This document shows, piece by piece, positions 26,869 to 36,567 of a stretch of DNA of 64,000 nucleotides. How positions within the stretch are numbered: position 1 is the stretch's first letter; every line of letters starts with the position of its first letter. The notes below the pieces were generated by a model. That model saw nothing but the letters and a program-made list of their open reading frames with translations, ran no database searches and was not told the DNA's origin. The translations under genes and the position numbers were made by a program. Source of the DNA: Trypanosoma brucei gambiense DAL972 (taxonomy: Eukaryota; Euglenozoa; Kinetoplastea; Trypanosomatida; Trypanosomatidae); assembly GCF_000210295.1 (NCBI RefSeq), contig NC_026740.1, forward strand, positions 372,001-436,000, given 5' to 3'.

Positions 26869-28698
26869 ATGCGAAGAGCAATGGATCGTATATACAGCCA
26901 GCCGGGGATAAACGCGATTATCCGTGAGAAGGCTGCTGAGCTCGGTAGCGCTGCTGCATCTCTGTCATACGTCCATAGATACCTCCGTGAGGCGCTTTCC
27001 AGTGCAGAAGTGGCTACGGCAGTTCACGATGTCTTTCCAATCGGTGCTGCGCAGGATTCCGTAGGGAAATTATGTCGGTGCCGCGGGATGATTCAGGAAG
27101 TGGACCCAAGTGTTGCGTTATACCGTGCTTCCCCCAATAATTTTTTGGGTGCAGAAACCACGGATGATGCTGTAATGCTGGAGGCCCTTCAGGTGTACGT
27201 TATTCCTGTCCCCGGTAACGCACACTTTTATGGGATCCAAGATCAACAACAAACGGGATATCAGCAAGCTCAGGGTGCCGCAACGTGCACTGAAGGTGGT
27301 GGCTTCCTTCCAGCGGATACTTCGGATTTAGGCCGCAACTCCGGTCTTGACCGTAAGCGACGCGAACGGACACCAATGGGAGATCAGACGCATCAGGGGG
27401 AGTGGAATAGTGAAGATCCCGACGTTGAGCGCGACCCAAAGCAAAGCCGTTATGAAGGGGATAAGTTGTTGGGTACACTACCAGCGCATTCAGCAGCGAA
27501 TGTACCACTTCACCACCAGCTGAACCTTCCACATCCACCACTCTGCTGGACGCTTCATACAGCCTGTGTTGTAACCGTGATTTATGGCGGTAGTGCGGAG
27601 GAGGAGCCACTGCGACTCAACGACGTGGTTGACTTCTTCGGTTTTATTGACGAACCATCCATTGTTGAGCATTCATGTGGTCCATTTGCCGAGGTAGAGG
27701 ACTTCGAAACCTTTGATGCATGGCACACCGAACAACTCCCTCCTGGTGTCCTCCCGCGAATGACATGCTTGTCGTGGCAGCGCGTCTACTGTCAACCTGA
27801 CCGCCCACTGTGTCACTTCTACTTTGAGTCAAAACGCCCCCTTGTCTTACAGCATTTAAAAAACACTGTATGTAAGGGAGACTCCTTACTGGCCGAATAC
27901 ATCTTGCTACACCTCTGTGCGCGCGTTATCACTCAGGAGGGTGGAATGCCCGTTGGAGACTTACCACTCCGGGTTGAGGGCGACATTGTGAATCTTGATA
28001 TGTGGTCAGCATACATGAGGGAAGTTGCACCTGTGGGCGAGGTCCTGTTGGATTTATCGAAACTGACTAGTTCGTCTCTGCGTGTCACATCGAGCCTGGA
28101 CGAGAAAAGCAACATATTACGCGCTGGTGTTCTCCAGTTAGCGAATGGGACACATGTCACACTTGACAGTCGTGCTGTTGCCATTGCCAGCAGCGGTGTC
28201 CAGGATGCTATTTTCTCTGCAGTCCACAAGCAGGTGCTGCAGCTGGAATACCCTTATCAGAAACTTGAACTGCCGATTGATCTTAGTTTCCTCGTTCTTT
28301 CGACCACAAAGTTGACTGATGAGATTGGTTTTTTGCAATTGGCTGTTTCTGTGCGGTGGTTACCAGAGCTCACAACGGAGGCTGCAATTTCTAACGATAT
28401 TAGCGTAGACGAAGTGAGAGACTACTTTGCGCAGGTGCGGCAGTTGCCCCGCAGATTCGAAAGGGAGGATGACATTTCGACAACTCAACTATCTGACAAG
28501 TTGTTGGCTTTCTCCCAGTCTGAACCGCGTTGGAATAACCACGACTCATTCATACACAATAACTCTTTCGCTATGGCTGCTTCAATGATGCGTGCGTATG
28601 CAGCAAGTGTAGGACACGAGGTAATTACCAACGAAAGCGTCGGTTTTGTTCTGGCTCTCGAAGGCCAGCGTGTAGCACGTTGTTATGATGAAACATAG
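26869..28698 (+). CDS. MCMBP: MCM-binding protein (MCM-BP)
   Basis: A 609-residue member of the MCM-BP family, nuclear factors that bind MCM subunits (replacing MCM2) and help unload or stabilise the replicative helicase. Family blocks seen are KLCRCRGMIQEV (about 64-76), the YVIPVPG segment (about 107-113), a long variable charged linker (about 145-210), LRLNDVVDFFGFIDEPSI (about 247-264), LPPGVLPRMTCLSWQ, GDSLLAEYILLHLCARV (about 334-350), and LRAGVLQLANGTHVTLDSRA (about 413-432). In T. brucei, MCM-BP has been linked to silencing of subtelomeric VSG genes as well as replication. The first ATG is used. Confidence 0.9.
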   Translation: MRRAMDRIYSQPGINAIIREKAAELGSAAASLSYVHRYLREALSSAEVATAVHDVFPIGAAQDSVGKLCRCRGMIQEVDPSVALYRASPNNFLGAETTDDAVMLEALQVYVIPVPGNAHFYGIQDQQQTGYQQAQGAATCTEGGGFLPADTSDLGRNSGLDRKRRERTPMGDQTHQGEWNSEDPDVERDPKQSRYEGDKLLGTLPAHSAANVPLHHQLNLPHPPLCWTLHTACVVTVIYGGSAEEEPLRLNDVVDFFGFIDEPSIVEHSCGPFAEVEDFETFDAWHTEQLPPGVLPRMTCLSWQRVYCQPDRPLCHFYFESKRPLVLQHLKNTVCKGDSLLAEYILLHLCARVITQEGGMPVGDLPLRVEGDIVNLDMWSAYMREVAPVGEVLLDLSKLTSSSLRVTSSLDEKSNILRAGVLQLANGTHVTLDSRAVAIASSGVQDAIFSAVHKQVLQLEYPYQKLELPIDLSFLVLSTTKLTDEIGFLQLAVSVRWLPELTTEAAISNDISVDEVRDYFAQVRQLPRRFEREDDISTTQLSDKLLAFSQSEPRWNNHDSFIHNNSFAMAASMMRAYAASVGHEVITNESVGFVLALEGQRVARCYDET

Positions 28699-29156
28699 TG
28701 GCTGCAGTGCTGGGTGGATCACAAAGCAAGTGTGTGCGGCATACCCAACATCCTTCTTCCCACCCGTTGGTTCTTCGTTTACCTACTCTGTTATAGTAGT
28801 AATAGATGCCGCTGTCTAGGTTAAGCACTTAACCTGTGACTCTCCCTGCTGGTTAGTGCTGTACTTCCTACACAAACATACCCGCCTCTAACTTGGATCG
28901 TTCTCTTTCAACTCGTTTTGCATTCTTTTCTCTTTCTCTCACTCTCTCTCTCTCACATTCATTTGCTGCATGCGCATATTATCCTGACTACTGATGCATA
29001 CAATTTATATTGAAGAAGGTAAATAAAGCATATCAACAGTTAAAAAAAAAAGGCCAAATAACGTAAAGTAACATATTACATTTTTTTTTTTGAAAGTGTC
29101 GTTGGATCTCGTGACAACAGAATAACACAGAAGGGAAAGCACTTAACATTTTGGAC
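28699..29156. other. Intergenic region
   Basis: Contains a (TC)n tract at about 28925-28955, a good trans-splicing signal, then AT-rich leader. No gene. Confidence 0.6.
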
Positions 29157-29864
29157 ATGTCACTTGTGGAGGTTTTGCCGAACTACTTCACTCTTTCGAA
29201 GGACTCACCCCTTCGGAAGAAGTTCGAAAAGGTGTACAAATGGTATTCACCAGCCTTTTCGCCTCACGATGTTCCGCGCTTTGCTGAGGTGGGGAATATC
29301 ACCGAAAATCCTGAAGTGATGCGCGGCATTCGAGACTTCTTCGTTGACCGCTATAAAAATCTTCAGCAGCCCATCACCCACATTTTGGGGTTTGACTCTC
29401 GTGGTTTTTTGCTTGGACCAATGATTGCAGTGGAGCTGAACGTGCCTTTTGTACTGATAAGGAAGGCGAACAAAATCGCTGGTGTTATCATTAAGAGTGA
29501 ACCTTACACGAAGGAATACGCCGCAGAATCAGAGGAGTGCATGACCGTTCGCTTCGGGAGCTTTGACAAGAATTCTCGCGTTGTTCTCATCGATGATGTG
29601 ATTGCCACTGGTGGTACCATGCTTGCGGGAGTGCAACTTGTTGATGCATGTGGTGCCACTCTTGTGGAAGTGGCGGGTGTTCTCGGCCTCACTTTCCTCA
29701 AAGGAACGCAACCCGCCCATACATTTGCGGGAGGTCGGTACAGTAATGTCCCATTTGTCACTCTTGTGGATGAAACTGTCCTTTCTGATGAAAACTGTGG
29801 CGATCCTCTTCATCACAAGGGATCCCGCATAATAAGCTGCGCCGAGGCAAAAAAATTGATTTAA
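29157..29864 (+). CDS. APRT1: Adenine phosphoribosyltransferase, cytosolic form
   Basis: 235-residue purine salvage enzyme: adenine + PRPP gives AMP + PPi. The PRPP-binding loop VVLIDDVIATGGT is at about 142-154; GFDSRGFLLGP (78-88), FVLIRKANK and the C-terminal extension seen in the Leishmania enzyme are present. The C-terminus KKLI is not a glycosomal PTS1, so the protein is expected in the cytosol, consistent with a reported cytosolic/glycosomal APRT pair in T. brucei. The frame opens with TTG at 29151; the ATG at 29157 matches the family start. Trypanosomes cannot make purines, so salvage is essential in general, though several routes exist. Confidence 0.93.
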   Translation: MSLVEVLPNYFTLSKDSPLRKKFEKVYKWYSPAFSPHDVPRFAEVGNITENPEVMRGIRDFFVDRYKNLQQPITHILGFDSRGFLLGPMIAVELNVPFVLIRKANKIAGVIIKSEPYTKEYAAESEECMTVRFGSFDKNSRVVLIDDVIATGGTMLAGVQLVDACGATLVEVAGVLGLTFLKGTQPAHTFAGGRYSNVPFVTLVDETVLSDENCGDPLHHKGSRIISCAEAKKLI

Positions 29865-30629
29865 GGAATATATTGGGCAGGTAACGCCCGTAACGGATCC
29901 TTAATGATGTTACAGGTATTATTTTTAATTTGGGTAACAGAAGAATATATATATATATATATATATATATAAGAGAGATTATCGAGGCAGTGGCATTATT
30001 TATATGTGTGATATCCAACAGCGTTGGTGGTCCACACGGAAAAAGACAGCGGAGAAGAATCAGTGAAAGGAAGAGACATGGCGTTGAGTGCTTTTTTTTT
30101 TTCCTTCTTACGGGATGGGTATTTAAAAGGTGGTGCCTCATTTTTTGCGAGCAGTAGGCCTTGTTTTGTGTCAAGTGCAGCATTTAGCATATTAGTTTAC
30201 ACATGACTACGGGGTGTTCTGCAAATAAGAATTCTCCTCGGGTTGGCACACCTGTAAATTTATATGTCGTACCTCCCCTCTATTGGCGTATCAATTTTTT
30301 TTTTCTCATTGCCTCCTGCATCCCTTCCCGCGTGTTCTTTTTTTTTTTTTTGCTGCTTTTCGGTATTTCAAACCTCTCTAAATTATGGGGGAGGGGGGCT
30401 GTTGCTTGTTTCACCCCCACGTGTGCAACGCTTTCCGTGTGTTACTCATCGCCACTTCAACAATTACTATCCACCTCCGTTTCGTTTTGCCCTGCTACTT
30501 CATTTCGCTTACCACAATTTATTCAATTAAGTTTCTTACTAATAGTAGTAGTAGTAGTAGTTGAGCACCCGCTTGTTTTGTTGCCGTTTTTCAAGGTTAA
30601 TCACAAGTCTTTATCTGTTATCCATAACT
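29865..30629. other. Intergenic region between the two APRT genes
   Basis: About 765 bp with a (TA)n run at 29944-29971, T-tracts at 30090-30102, 30295-30303 and 30338-30350, and a GTA microsatellite at about 30543-30561. The frames here are tract translations; none is supported. Confidence 0.6.
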
Positions 30630-31322
30630 ATGTCACGGTATGATGCGATGCTGACTGAGCGTCACCCACATCACTTCACGCTAGCAGATACCCATCCGCT
30701 AGCCAAGGAACTGCATGCCAATATCTTTGGAGAATCGGATTTAACACATGCCAATAGTGCTCACGTATACGACATCAGCAGTCTTACCGAAAAGCCGGCG
30801 CTCTTTCGAAAGGTCATCGAGTTCCTCAAATGCCGCTATGAAACGATGGGTGACACCGGTCCAACACACATCATTGGAGTGGAATCACGCGGTTACATCA
30901 TTGGGGCCCCTCTGGCAGTGGCGCTTGGTATTCCATTCGTAACCGCCCGTGTGACGAAACGGTTTCCCTCTTCATTTGTACCTGAAGGTGACGATTTGAA
31001 GTATTTGCCGATGTCACGCTCTATCCGAAATGACAGCATTCCTCCGCGTGCGCGTGTGTTGATTGTTGACGATTTCATTGGTACGGGAAGCACAATGCTT
31101 GCCGCACTGCGACTTGCAGATATTGTGGCTGCTCAAGTAGTAGAAGTTCTTACCGTCTGTGATGTGGCCTCGTTGGGGGGTATCAAAATTATACGTGAAT
31201 CCGATGATGAAATGTTCAAAGAGACGCCTATCTTTACTTTGATTCACTTCAAACTCTCCCCGCGGGAGGCTGAAGAGCAACTTGAATTCGTTAACTCATA
31301 CATTACCAGGTCACGACTGTGA
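30630..31322 (+). CDS. APRT2: Adenine phosphoribosyltransferase, glycosomal form (C-terminal SRL)
   Basis: 230-residue APRT paralogue. PRPP loop VLIVDDFIGTGST at about 143-155 and IIGVESRGYIIGAP at about 81-94. It differs strongly from the neighbouring APRT, so this is an old duplication. The protein ends in SRL, a canonical type 1 peroxisomal/glycosomal targeting signal, placing it in glycosomes. The frame extends upstream to a TTG at 30561; ATG 30630 (MSRYDAM) is chosen because the upstream part is a pyrimidine-tract translation. The hood and adenine-binding region are divergent from APRT1, and activity has been questioned for the glycosomal form. Confidence 0.9.
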   Translation: MSRYDAMLTERHPHHFTLADTHPLAKELHANIFGESDLTHANSAHVYDISSLTEKPALFRKVIEFLKCRYETMGDTGPTHIIGVESRGYIIGAPLAVALGIPFVTARVTKRFPSSFVPEGDDLKYLPMSRSIRNDSIPPRARVLIVDDFIGTGSTMLAALRLADIVAAQVVEVLTVCDVASLGGIKIIRESDDEMFKETPIFTLIHFKLSPREAEEQLEFVNSYITRSRL

Positions 31323-32874
31323 GATATTTCCCCTCCCCTTTTTATACCTCAGTCGTGGCATGATATCTTCATGTGAGTGTTCATCTGCTCTATGTGGAAT
31401 GGAGAGAGAGCCACTGGAATAAGAGGAGCTGCGGAAAACAATTTTTTTTTTTTTTGAAAAACAGTAAAAGTAAGGAAACAAGCGGCAGTGACGTGGAGGA
31501 GCCTAAAGTGCGCATATTCCCTCATGCGGTCGGCACCTCTCATAATTGCTACCAATGGTGTGTTCTCCTTCGTATCGGTGTTATTTCAGATAGCGGGATA
31601 ATCACATGGAATAAAACTGAACAGCAAGCAGTGAAGTGAAGGGGAGGGGAGGCGTTGGTAAAGAAACGTGTTTTAATGACAGGTGCGGGTAGGGAAGTGA
31701 CAATTTTCCAAACATAAATGCTGATTGCAATATATTCCTCCTTTTCCCCATACACGAAAAAGGTTACTAAGGGAAAACGAAAAAAGAAAAAGAAGGATGA
31801 AGCACAATCTTACGGGAAGTAGTTACTCATCTTCTGCGTGTCCGCGTATTTGGAAAGCATATTAAAGCAACAGGTATGTGTAAGGGTGTTTTTTTTTTTT
31901 TCGTATGTTCGTGAAGCGAATGGAAACGTGATGATGTTCACCTTATCTTCAGTTCGTTAGTAAGAGAGGGGAAGGGAAGCATCCGCTTCTATTTTCTGCT
32001 CCTCTTTTTCCCTTTTCATATATATATATATATTTATTATTATTATTATTTTTTTTTTTTTATTATCGTTATCTTCTTTCTGTGTTTGTTGTTGTGACCA
32101 TTCCGAAGGCTGGCGGTGCAACCTCGTCCTTTTCCCCCCTCCCCCCCCCCACGTCATACCTCTGGATACAAAACGTTTTCCAATTTAGAAAAGAATTATT
32201 GTGTGGACGCCACGTCATCCTCCAGCTTTTTCTTTTTTCCTCCTCTACAGACTCTTCTTTCGGACCATATGACTGTTACCGGCAACTACCAACTTTAAAA
32301 AAATATGTGCGGACGACTACGTTAGTTCTTTCGTAGTTTGACGAGTTTTTCTTTTTACCTTTTTTTTTTTGTTGCGGTGGATGTTTATCTCACTCTGCCA
32401 ATGTGTAGTACTTTTGAGTTAAGCGGAGGACTTCAGACAGCGACATAATACCGCTGCGCTTGTGTCTGTATGTTTGATTAAGAAAATACAAGTAAAAGGT
32501 TGTTTGTATTTTTGTCTTCGTGCGCATGCGTTATGCACTGTTCTTTTATTCTTTCCTTCTGTCCTCTTTGCTTTGTATGCTTCTTTTTTTATTTTCTGCT
32601 GATCGCCATTGGGAGCCCACGCGCTTTAACGAAGGGAATATATATATATATATATATATTTGGTGGGGAGTAAAGGGAGCTCAAAAGGGAAGTGACCGCA
32701 TCGCCACCCGCTTTGTATTTCTTTTTGTTGGTCAGACTCCAGTAACAGGGAAGGAACCGATAAAAGTAACAGACCTAACTGCTATAACAATTACTCAGTT
32801 AAGCAAGGGGGGGGAAGCATTAGAAAGGTGTTTTATCTCACACGTCCAACGCCTCGCTGCACGGCGGTTCGAAT
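31323..32874. other. Long intergenic region (1.55 kb), T-tract and TA rich
   Basis: No gene supported. Features seen: T-runs at 31441-31455, 31890-31902 and 32049-32061; a short ATT run near 32033-32049; C-run at 32137-32151; (TA)n at 32639-32659; G-run near 32807. I looked for tRNA B-box sequences here and found none convincing. Its length makes it a candidate place for a small non-coding RNA or long 3'UTR. Confidence 0.5.
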
Positions 32875-33585
32875 ATGTCATCTTTAATGTCGGCAAATAA
32901 TAGTGGTCTCTTCTTCGCTATGGCACTGACCACCAACCAAACCTTCTTTCTAACGTACCACATGGGCAGCTACGCTAATAACGCCGTCATGCTTAGCAGC
33001 CGGAAACCTATGTTGATGAGAGACGTATTCTTGACGAAATCTTCAAGTTTCTTCCCTAACCCCCTTTCGTGCGTTTATGTTCACAGTCCGTTGGATGCTG
33101 TGTTAAACAGTTTATTAGCATGGTTTTTAGTGAGACCAATTATCGAAATCATTGGTTGGAGGTCCGGAGTGGCGATATACTTCGGTTCAGGTTTCTTCAG
33201 CAGTTTCGCTTACATATTCAGTAGCCAACTCGGTACAGGGAGGACGAACACACCGTTTGATTGTGCAGACACGTCAAATGGTGCCTTTTCGGGTTTTGCG
33301 ACCCTCAGCCTCGTATTGCCAAAATGTTATATACCAACAAGCAAGCGCATCCCTACAAGCTACCTTGGTGTCCCATACCTCATCAAATGCTTCTACGACG
33401 AATACGTTGCTCCCCATTACGTTGACAAAAGAGAAAAGGGTGCTATCGAGCTGCGAAACTGGGGATTTGTTGGGGGAGTATTCTTCGTAATGATCTATAC
33501 GTCATTGGTACTTCGAACTAAACATGATATGACAACAATGAGGACATTTTGGCGCAACATGGGCATTACTACGCAAAAAAAATAA
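32875..33585 (+). CDS. Rhomboid-fold membrane protein lacking catalytic residues (pseudo-rhomboid)
   Basis: A 236-residue protein with four or five hydrophobic segments. PIIEIIGWRSGVAIYFGSGFFSSF (about 88-111) fits the conserved rhomboid region around TM2 (E..G..R....Y..SG). Then TSNGAFSGFATLSL (133-146) aligns with the rhomboid GASGAIFGLLG, but the nucleophile Ser is replaced by Asn135. NWGFVGGVFFV (195-205) aligns with NWAHLGGLLAG, but the catalytic His is Phe198. Both dyad residues are therefore missing, so proteolysis is not expected. Trypanosome mitochondria use rhomboid-like proteins in their inner-membrane protein translocase (TimRhoms); this may be of that kind, but the N-terminus is not a clear presequence and the location is unproven. 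First ATG used. Confidence 0.7.
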   Translation: MSSLMSANNSGLFFAMALTTNQTFFLTYHMGSYANNAVMLSSRKPMLMRDVFLTKSSSFFPNPLSCVYVHSPLDAVLNSLLAWFLVRPIIEIIGWRSGVAIYFGSGFFSSFAYIFSSQLGTGRTNTPFDCADTSNGAFSGFATLSLVLPKCYIPTSKRIPTSYLGVPYLIKCFYDEYVAPHYVDKREKGAIELRNWGFVGGVFFVMIYTSLVLRTKHDMTTMRTFWRNMGITTQKK

Positions 33586-33784
33586 TGCAGAACACACATA
33601 CTGTGTAACAACAACTTTTATTTTACTTACAAAAAAAACTCACATTCCCTACTCTGCAAGGAACGAAAAAAAATACCATAATTTTCAACGACAATTAAAC
33701 ATCACCGTCAAACTGTTTTACCAAACCGCAATGCACTCTTGTAAACGAACACACAGGTAGGCTAGGCGAGGTTTTTCACAAAAG

Positions 33785-33820
<36 letters not shown>

Positions 33821-33844
33821 CTACGCCTAAATCCCTTTGACCTC

Positions 33845-34852
33845 ATGGGTTGCCAACGTATGGGGACCTATCCCATTGCGGGTGTGGAAGATGTGCGCCG
33901 TGCTGTCGTTTTGGAGGTGAACGATTTTTGTATTTCTGTGAAGCTGCCTCCTGCAAGTGAATTAAGGAAAGATTCCCGGTATGGCATTAACCTTGATGCC
34001 CAGGTTGTCGGTTTCAATGCAAGGCGCGTTCGCGACGAATATGAGCTTGCCTTTCGTATGTACCTTACTGGAAACGATCTTGAGAAGTACGCCCGGAGGT
34101 GCACGGTTGGGTACCTTTTTCTTCCATCCGGTGAGGAGCATTACCTCGGCCCGATAATATTTGGTAGTGACTCGGTGTGCTCGGCCATGCTTGTGGGGGA
34201 AGTGCCATCAAATGTAGAGGTGTGCTTTGAGTGCCTTTCTCTTCCCAGAGGTATGACGGCTCTGATGCCTGCCTGCTTTCGCCTTGCAGAGATCATGGCG
34301 ACCATTCTTGATGCTGACGTGCACAATGCATCAGTGGCCTCCTCGCATATGCAAAACTTGGTGAAACTGTTCCCTTCTTATGGTGACTGCATGATGCAGT
34401 TTGATAACTGGACCAAATTTGTGGAGTGCGCGGAAGCTCAACTGGGACTGTGGTGCACAAGAAGATACACCGAAGACGAAATCAAAAAATATGGATTTCG
34501 TAATGTTGCACATTATGAGGAGCCACGTCTTGTCTCAAAACGATTTATTTACGACTATGTTGATGGGGATGTTGGGAAAGATGCGTTGCATCATGAAAAG
34601 TTTGAGGAGTTGAAGAAGCTTGTTGCCGCTGCATTGAACTCTTGCACTGACTGCCGGCGTCCTTCTCATCTGTGTAAGAAACACCTCACGGAGATATCAA
34701 GCATGCCTTGCGTTCTCCAGCTGAATCCCCCAAACTACTTGGCACCCGTGACTGCTGAGGGAATCGTCTGGAGGATTGTTCTCCAAGACCCCCTCCATCC
34801 CATCCGTGTTGTCTGGGAACGCAAAGTCACGCGGGTTCCAGATTTTCGCTAA
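33845..34852 (+). CDS. Conserved hypothetical protein, tandem copy 1
   Basis: 335 residues, not recognised. Soluble-looking, mixed alpha/beta, with many Cys residues spread along it (for example CLSLPRG, CFRLAEI and a cluster CTDCRRPSHLCKKH near 281-294 that could bind metal). No signal peptide or membrane span. The ATG (MGCQRMGTYP) follows a (TA)n run by about 27 bases; Gly2-Cys3 would be compatible with N-terminal acylation but position 6 is Met, not Ser/Thr, so this is weak. The second copy at 39416 differs by one residue (Ala here, Val there, residue 13). Confidence 0.75.
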   Translation: MGCQRMGTYPIAGVEDVRRAVVLEVNDFCISVKLPPASELRKDSRYGINLDAQVVGFNARRVRDEYELAFRMYLTGNDLEKYARRCTVGYLFLPSGEEHYLGPIIFGSDSVCSAMLVGEVPSNVEVCFECLSLPRGMTALMPACFRLAEIMATILDADVHNASVASSHMQNLVKLFPSYGDCMMQFDNWTKFVECAEAQLGLWCTRRYTEDEIKKYGFRNVAHYEEPRLVSKRFIYDYVDGDVGKDALHHEKFEELKKLVAAALNSCTDCRRPSHLCKKHLTEISSMPCVLQLNPPNYLAPVTAEGIVWRIVLQDPLHPIRVVWERKVTRVPDFR

Positions 34853-35635
34853 TCCCAAATGCTTCCGTACGGCATTCATTATTTTACACCATCATGTAAG
34901 CTGTCAGGCAGCAATAGGGTCCTTAACACAATACATTTCCCTCCTCTTTCGCGTTTGACTTTCAATTCCTCAATGTTTTTGGTTGTCGCTGTTCTGTTTT
35001 TAACATTTTGCATGACTAATGTCTTTTGTTCATGTTTGTTCGTTTCCCTCTACGTCTGCTTTTGATGTTCCGTTATTTTACTTTTACGTTTGCTTTTTTT
35101 TTTTTTTACTGTTTGCTCCACCCCGTACTCCTTACGATTGGTAACATCCTGATTCAAATGTCGGCTGCAGGTGATAGGGGAGCGAGCTTATGAAGACGTG
35201 GAAGTACTGCTTCTCCGTCATTTTCCCATCTTTTGTGTTTCAGCTCTTGTATGCGCCACCGAAGCACATTGTTAGATGCTACACATGTGCATGTAGAAGG
35301 ACTTCCTTTTACGCACCTTTCTTTTTCTTTTCCATAATTATACTTTTGTGCTGTCTCCTACTGCTTTTCTTACCTTATGTTTTTTTTTTACTCTTTGGTT
35401 ACACACTCGTTACTTATCTTTTCCTTATATCCTTCCTAACATTCTGGTGCTCCCATGTTTTTCCTCTTCTTTCCTGTGCGGTGGGCCCAGTTGCTGCGTC
35501 TATCCACTGCATTGCTAACCACTATCCACTCTCCCGTGCACTTATTATGTTGTTTTCTCTTTTTTACTTTACTGAGCGCAACCGAATTGTGGGGGACATA
35601 GTAGAAGGCAAGACCACTTGACCGCCCTAAGTGCG
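34853..35635. other. Intergenic region, unit 1
   Basis: Strongly pyrimidine-rich. An ATG frame of 143 codons (35190-35621) is highly hydrophobic (Phe/Leu/Ile), as expected from translating C/T tracts; it is nearly identical in unit 2. AG at 35167-35168 is one possible acceptor. I do not count the frame as a gene. Confidence 0.5.
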
Positions 35636-35923
35636 ATGCCTGGGCGCAGAGGGAAGCAGCGTGTGAAGCGGAAGAAGTCGAAACGTCAGAGGCCTTCCGG
35701 GATGGAGCGTGTGCTTATTGAAAGCATACACGTGCGGAAGCATAAGGAGCGTGACATTCTGAAGCATCACATCCCCCCTTCAGTAAAACCGAGAGTGAAG
35801 AAAGTGTCGTTGGATGCGACATTGCCCATGTTTAATGCCGTCTCTAAAAACGCCAACCGGAGTACCTCTTCAGTGACCATGGCGAAGGGAACCAAATCGA
35901 ACGGTGCTGTGGTAGGATGCTGA
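35636..35923 (+). CDS. Small, highly basic hypothetical protein, tandem copy 1
   Basis: 95 residues from ATG 35636 (a longer frame begins at a TTG). The N-terminus is a dense Arg/Lys block (about residues 4-20, GRRGKQRVKRKKSKRQR), a strong nuclear/nucleolar localisation pattern, followed by a helical Lys/His-rich part and a Ser/Thr/Asn-rich tail. This would suit a nucleolar or ribosome-associated protein, but no family is recognised. Identical copy at 41208. Confidence 0.65.
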   Translation: MPGRRGKQRVKRKKSKRQRPSGMERVLIESIHVRKHKERDILKHHIPPSVKPRVKKVSLDATLPMFNAVSKNANRSTSSVTMAKGTKSNGAVVGC

Positions 35924-36567
35924 AGTTCCAACTGTTAGTGCACATGCGCGCTGTGTGGTAAACCCCTGCAAACTATTATACGCGGTTGCGTTGGGAGTAC
36001 GACTCGTGCATGCGTGTGTGTAATTATTGGGGCTAGTGCTTTGAAACGTACTATTGACAGGGCACCTTTACTGTGGAGATGTGCGAGGTGGACGTAATGT
36101 AGGTAAGGGTTATCGAGGTGTGCCTCATCACTGTGATGCCTCTGTCAACAGGTCCCTGCGTTCGTGGCCGCATGGTGTATGAGTTGCTTCCTACTGTGTC
36201 GTGGGGAACTGTCAGCCACACCCTCTGAATTCTCAGCGTGACCTCTGCACCTTTATTACGCCTGGGTGGGCCAGCTCTCTCTTCCCCCCGGGTCATGCAT
36301 GGTGATATCTCTCCTGGCTCCGCATCCACTGCTAGTAGATGGTGGCGCCTTTAACGTTTGTATACCTCAGTGGTTCTCCTGTTTCAGCGCTTGGTACCGT
36401 CCTCCAGTTTCCCAGGAGTGAAGCCCACTATGGGTGTGCCAGTGATTCGTGTCTTTTCTCTCTTTTCTGTCTCGCAACACTTTTGTGTAGTTAGCCCGCC
36501 ACACTTGACCTTTGTTGAGGAAGGGGAGTGGGGAAACGAACCCACAGCGGATTAGACGAGACAACGG
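35924..36567. other. Intergenic region, unit 1
   Basis: About 640 bp; pyrimidine tract at about 36448-36475 with following AGs before the next ATG. No gene supported. Confidence 0.55.

Noticed and set aside
32866..32880. GGTTCGAAT resembling a tRNA B-box
   Set aside because: No matching acceptor stem or A-box; it overlaps the start of the pseudo-rhomboid gene.
35190..35621. ATG frame of 143 codons, duplicated at 40762-41193
   Set aside because: Very hydrophobic Phe/Leu/Ile composition expected from pyrimidine-tract translation; lies where trans-splicing signals are expected; conservation is explained by the recent duplication.
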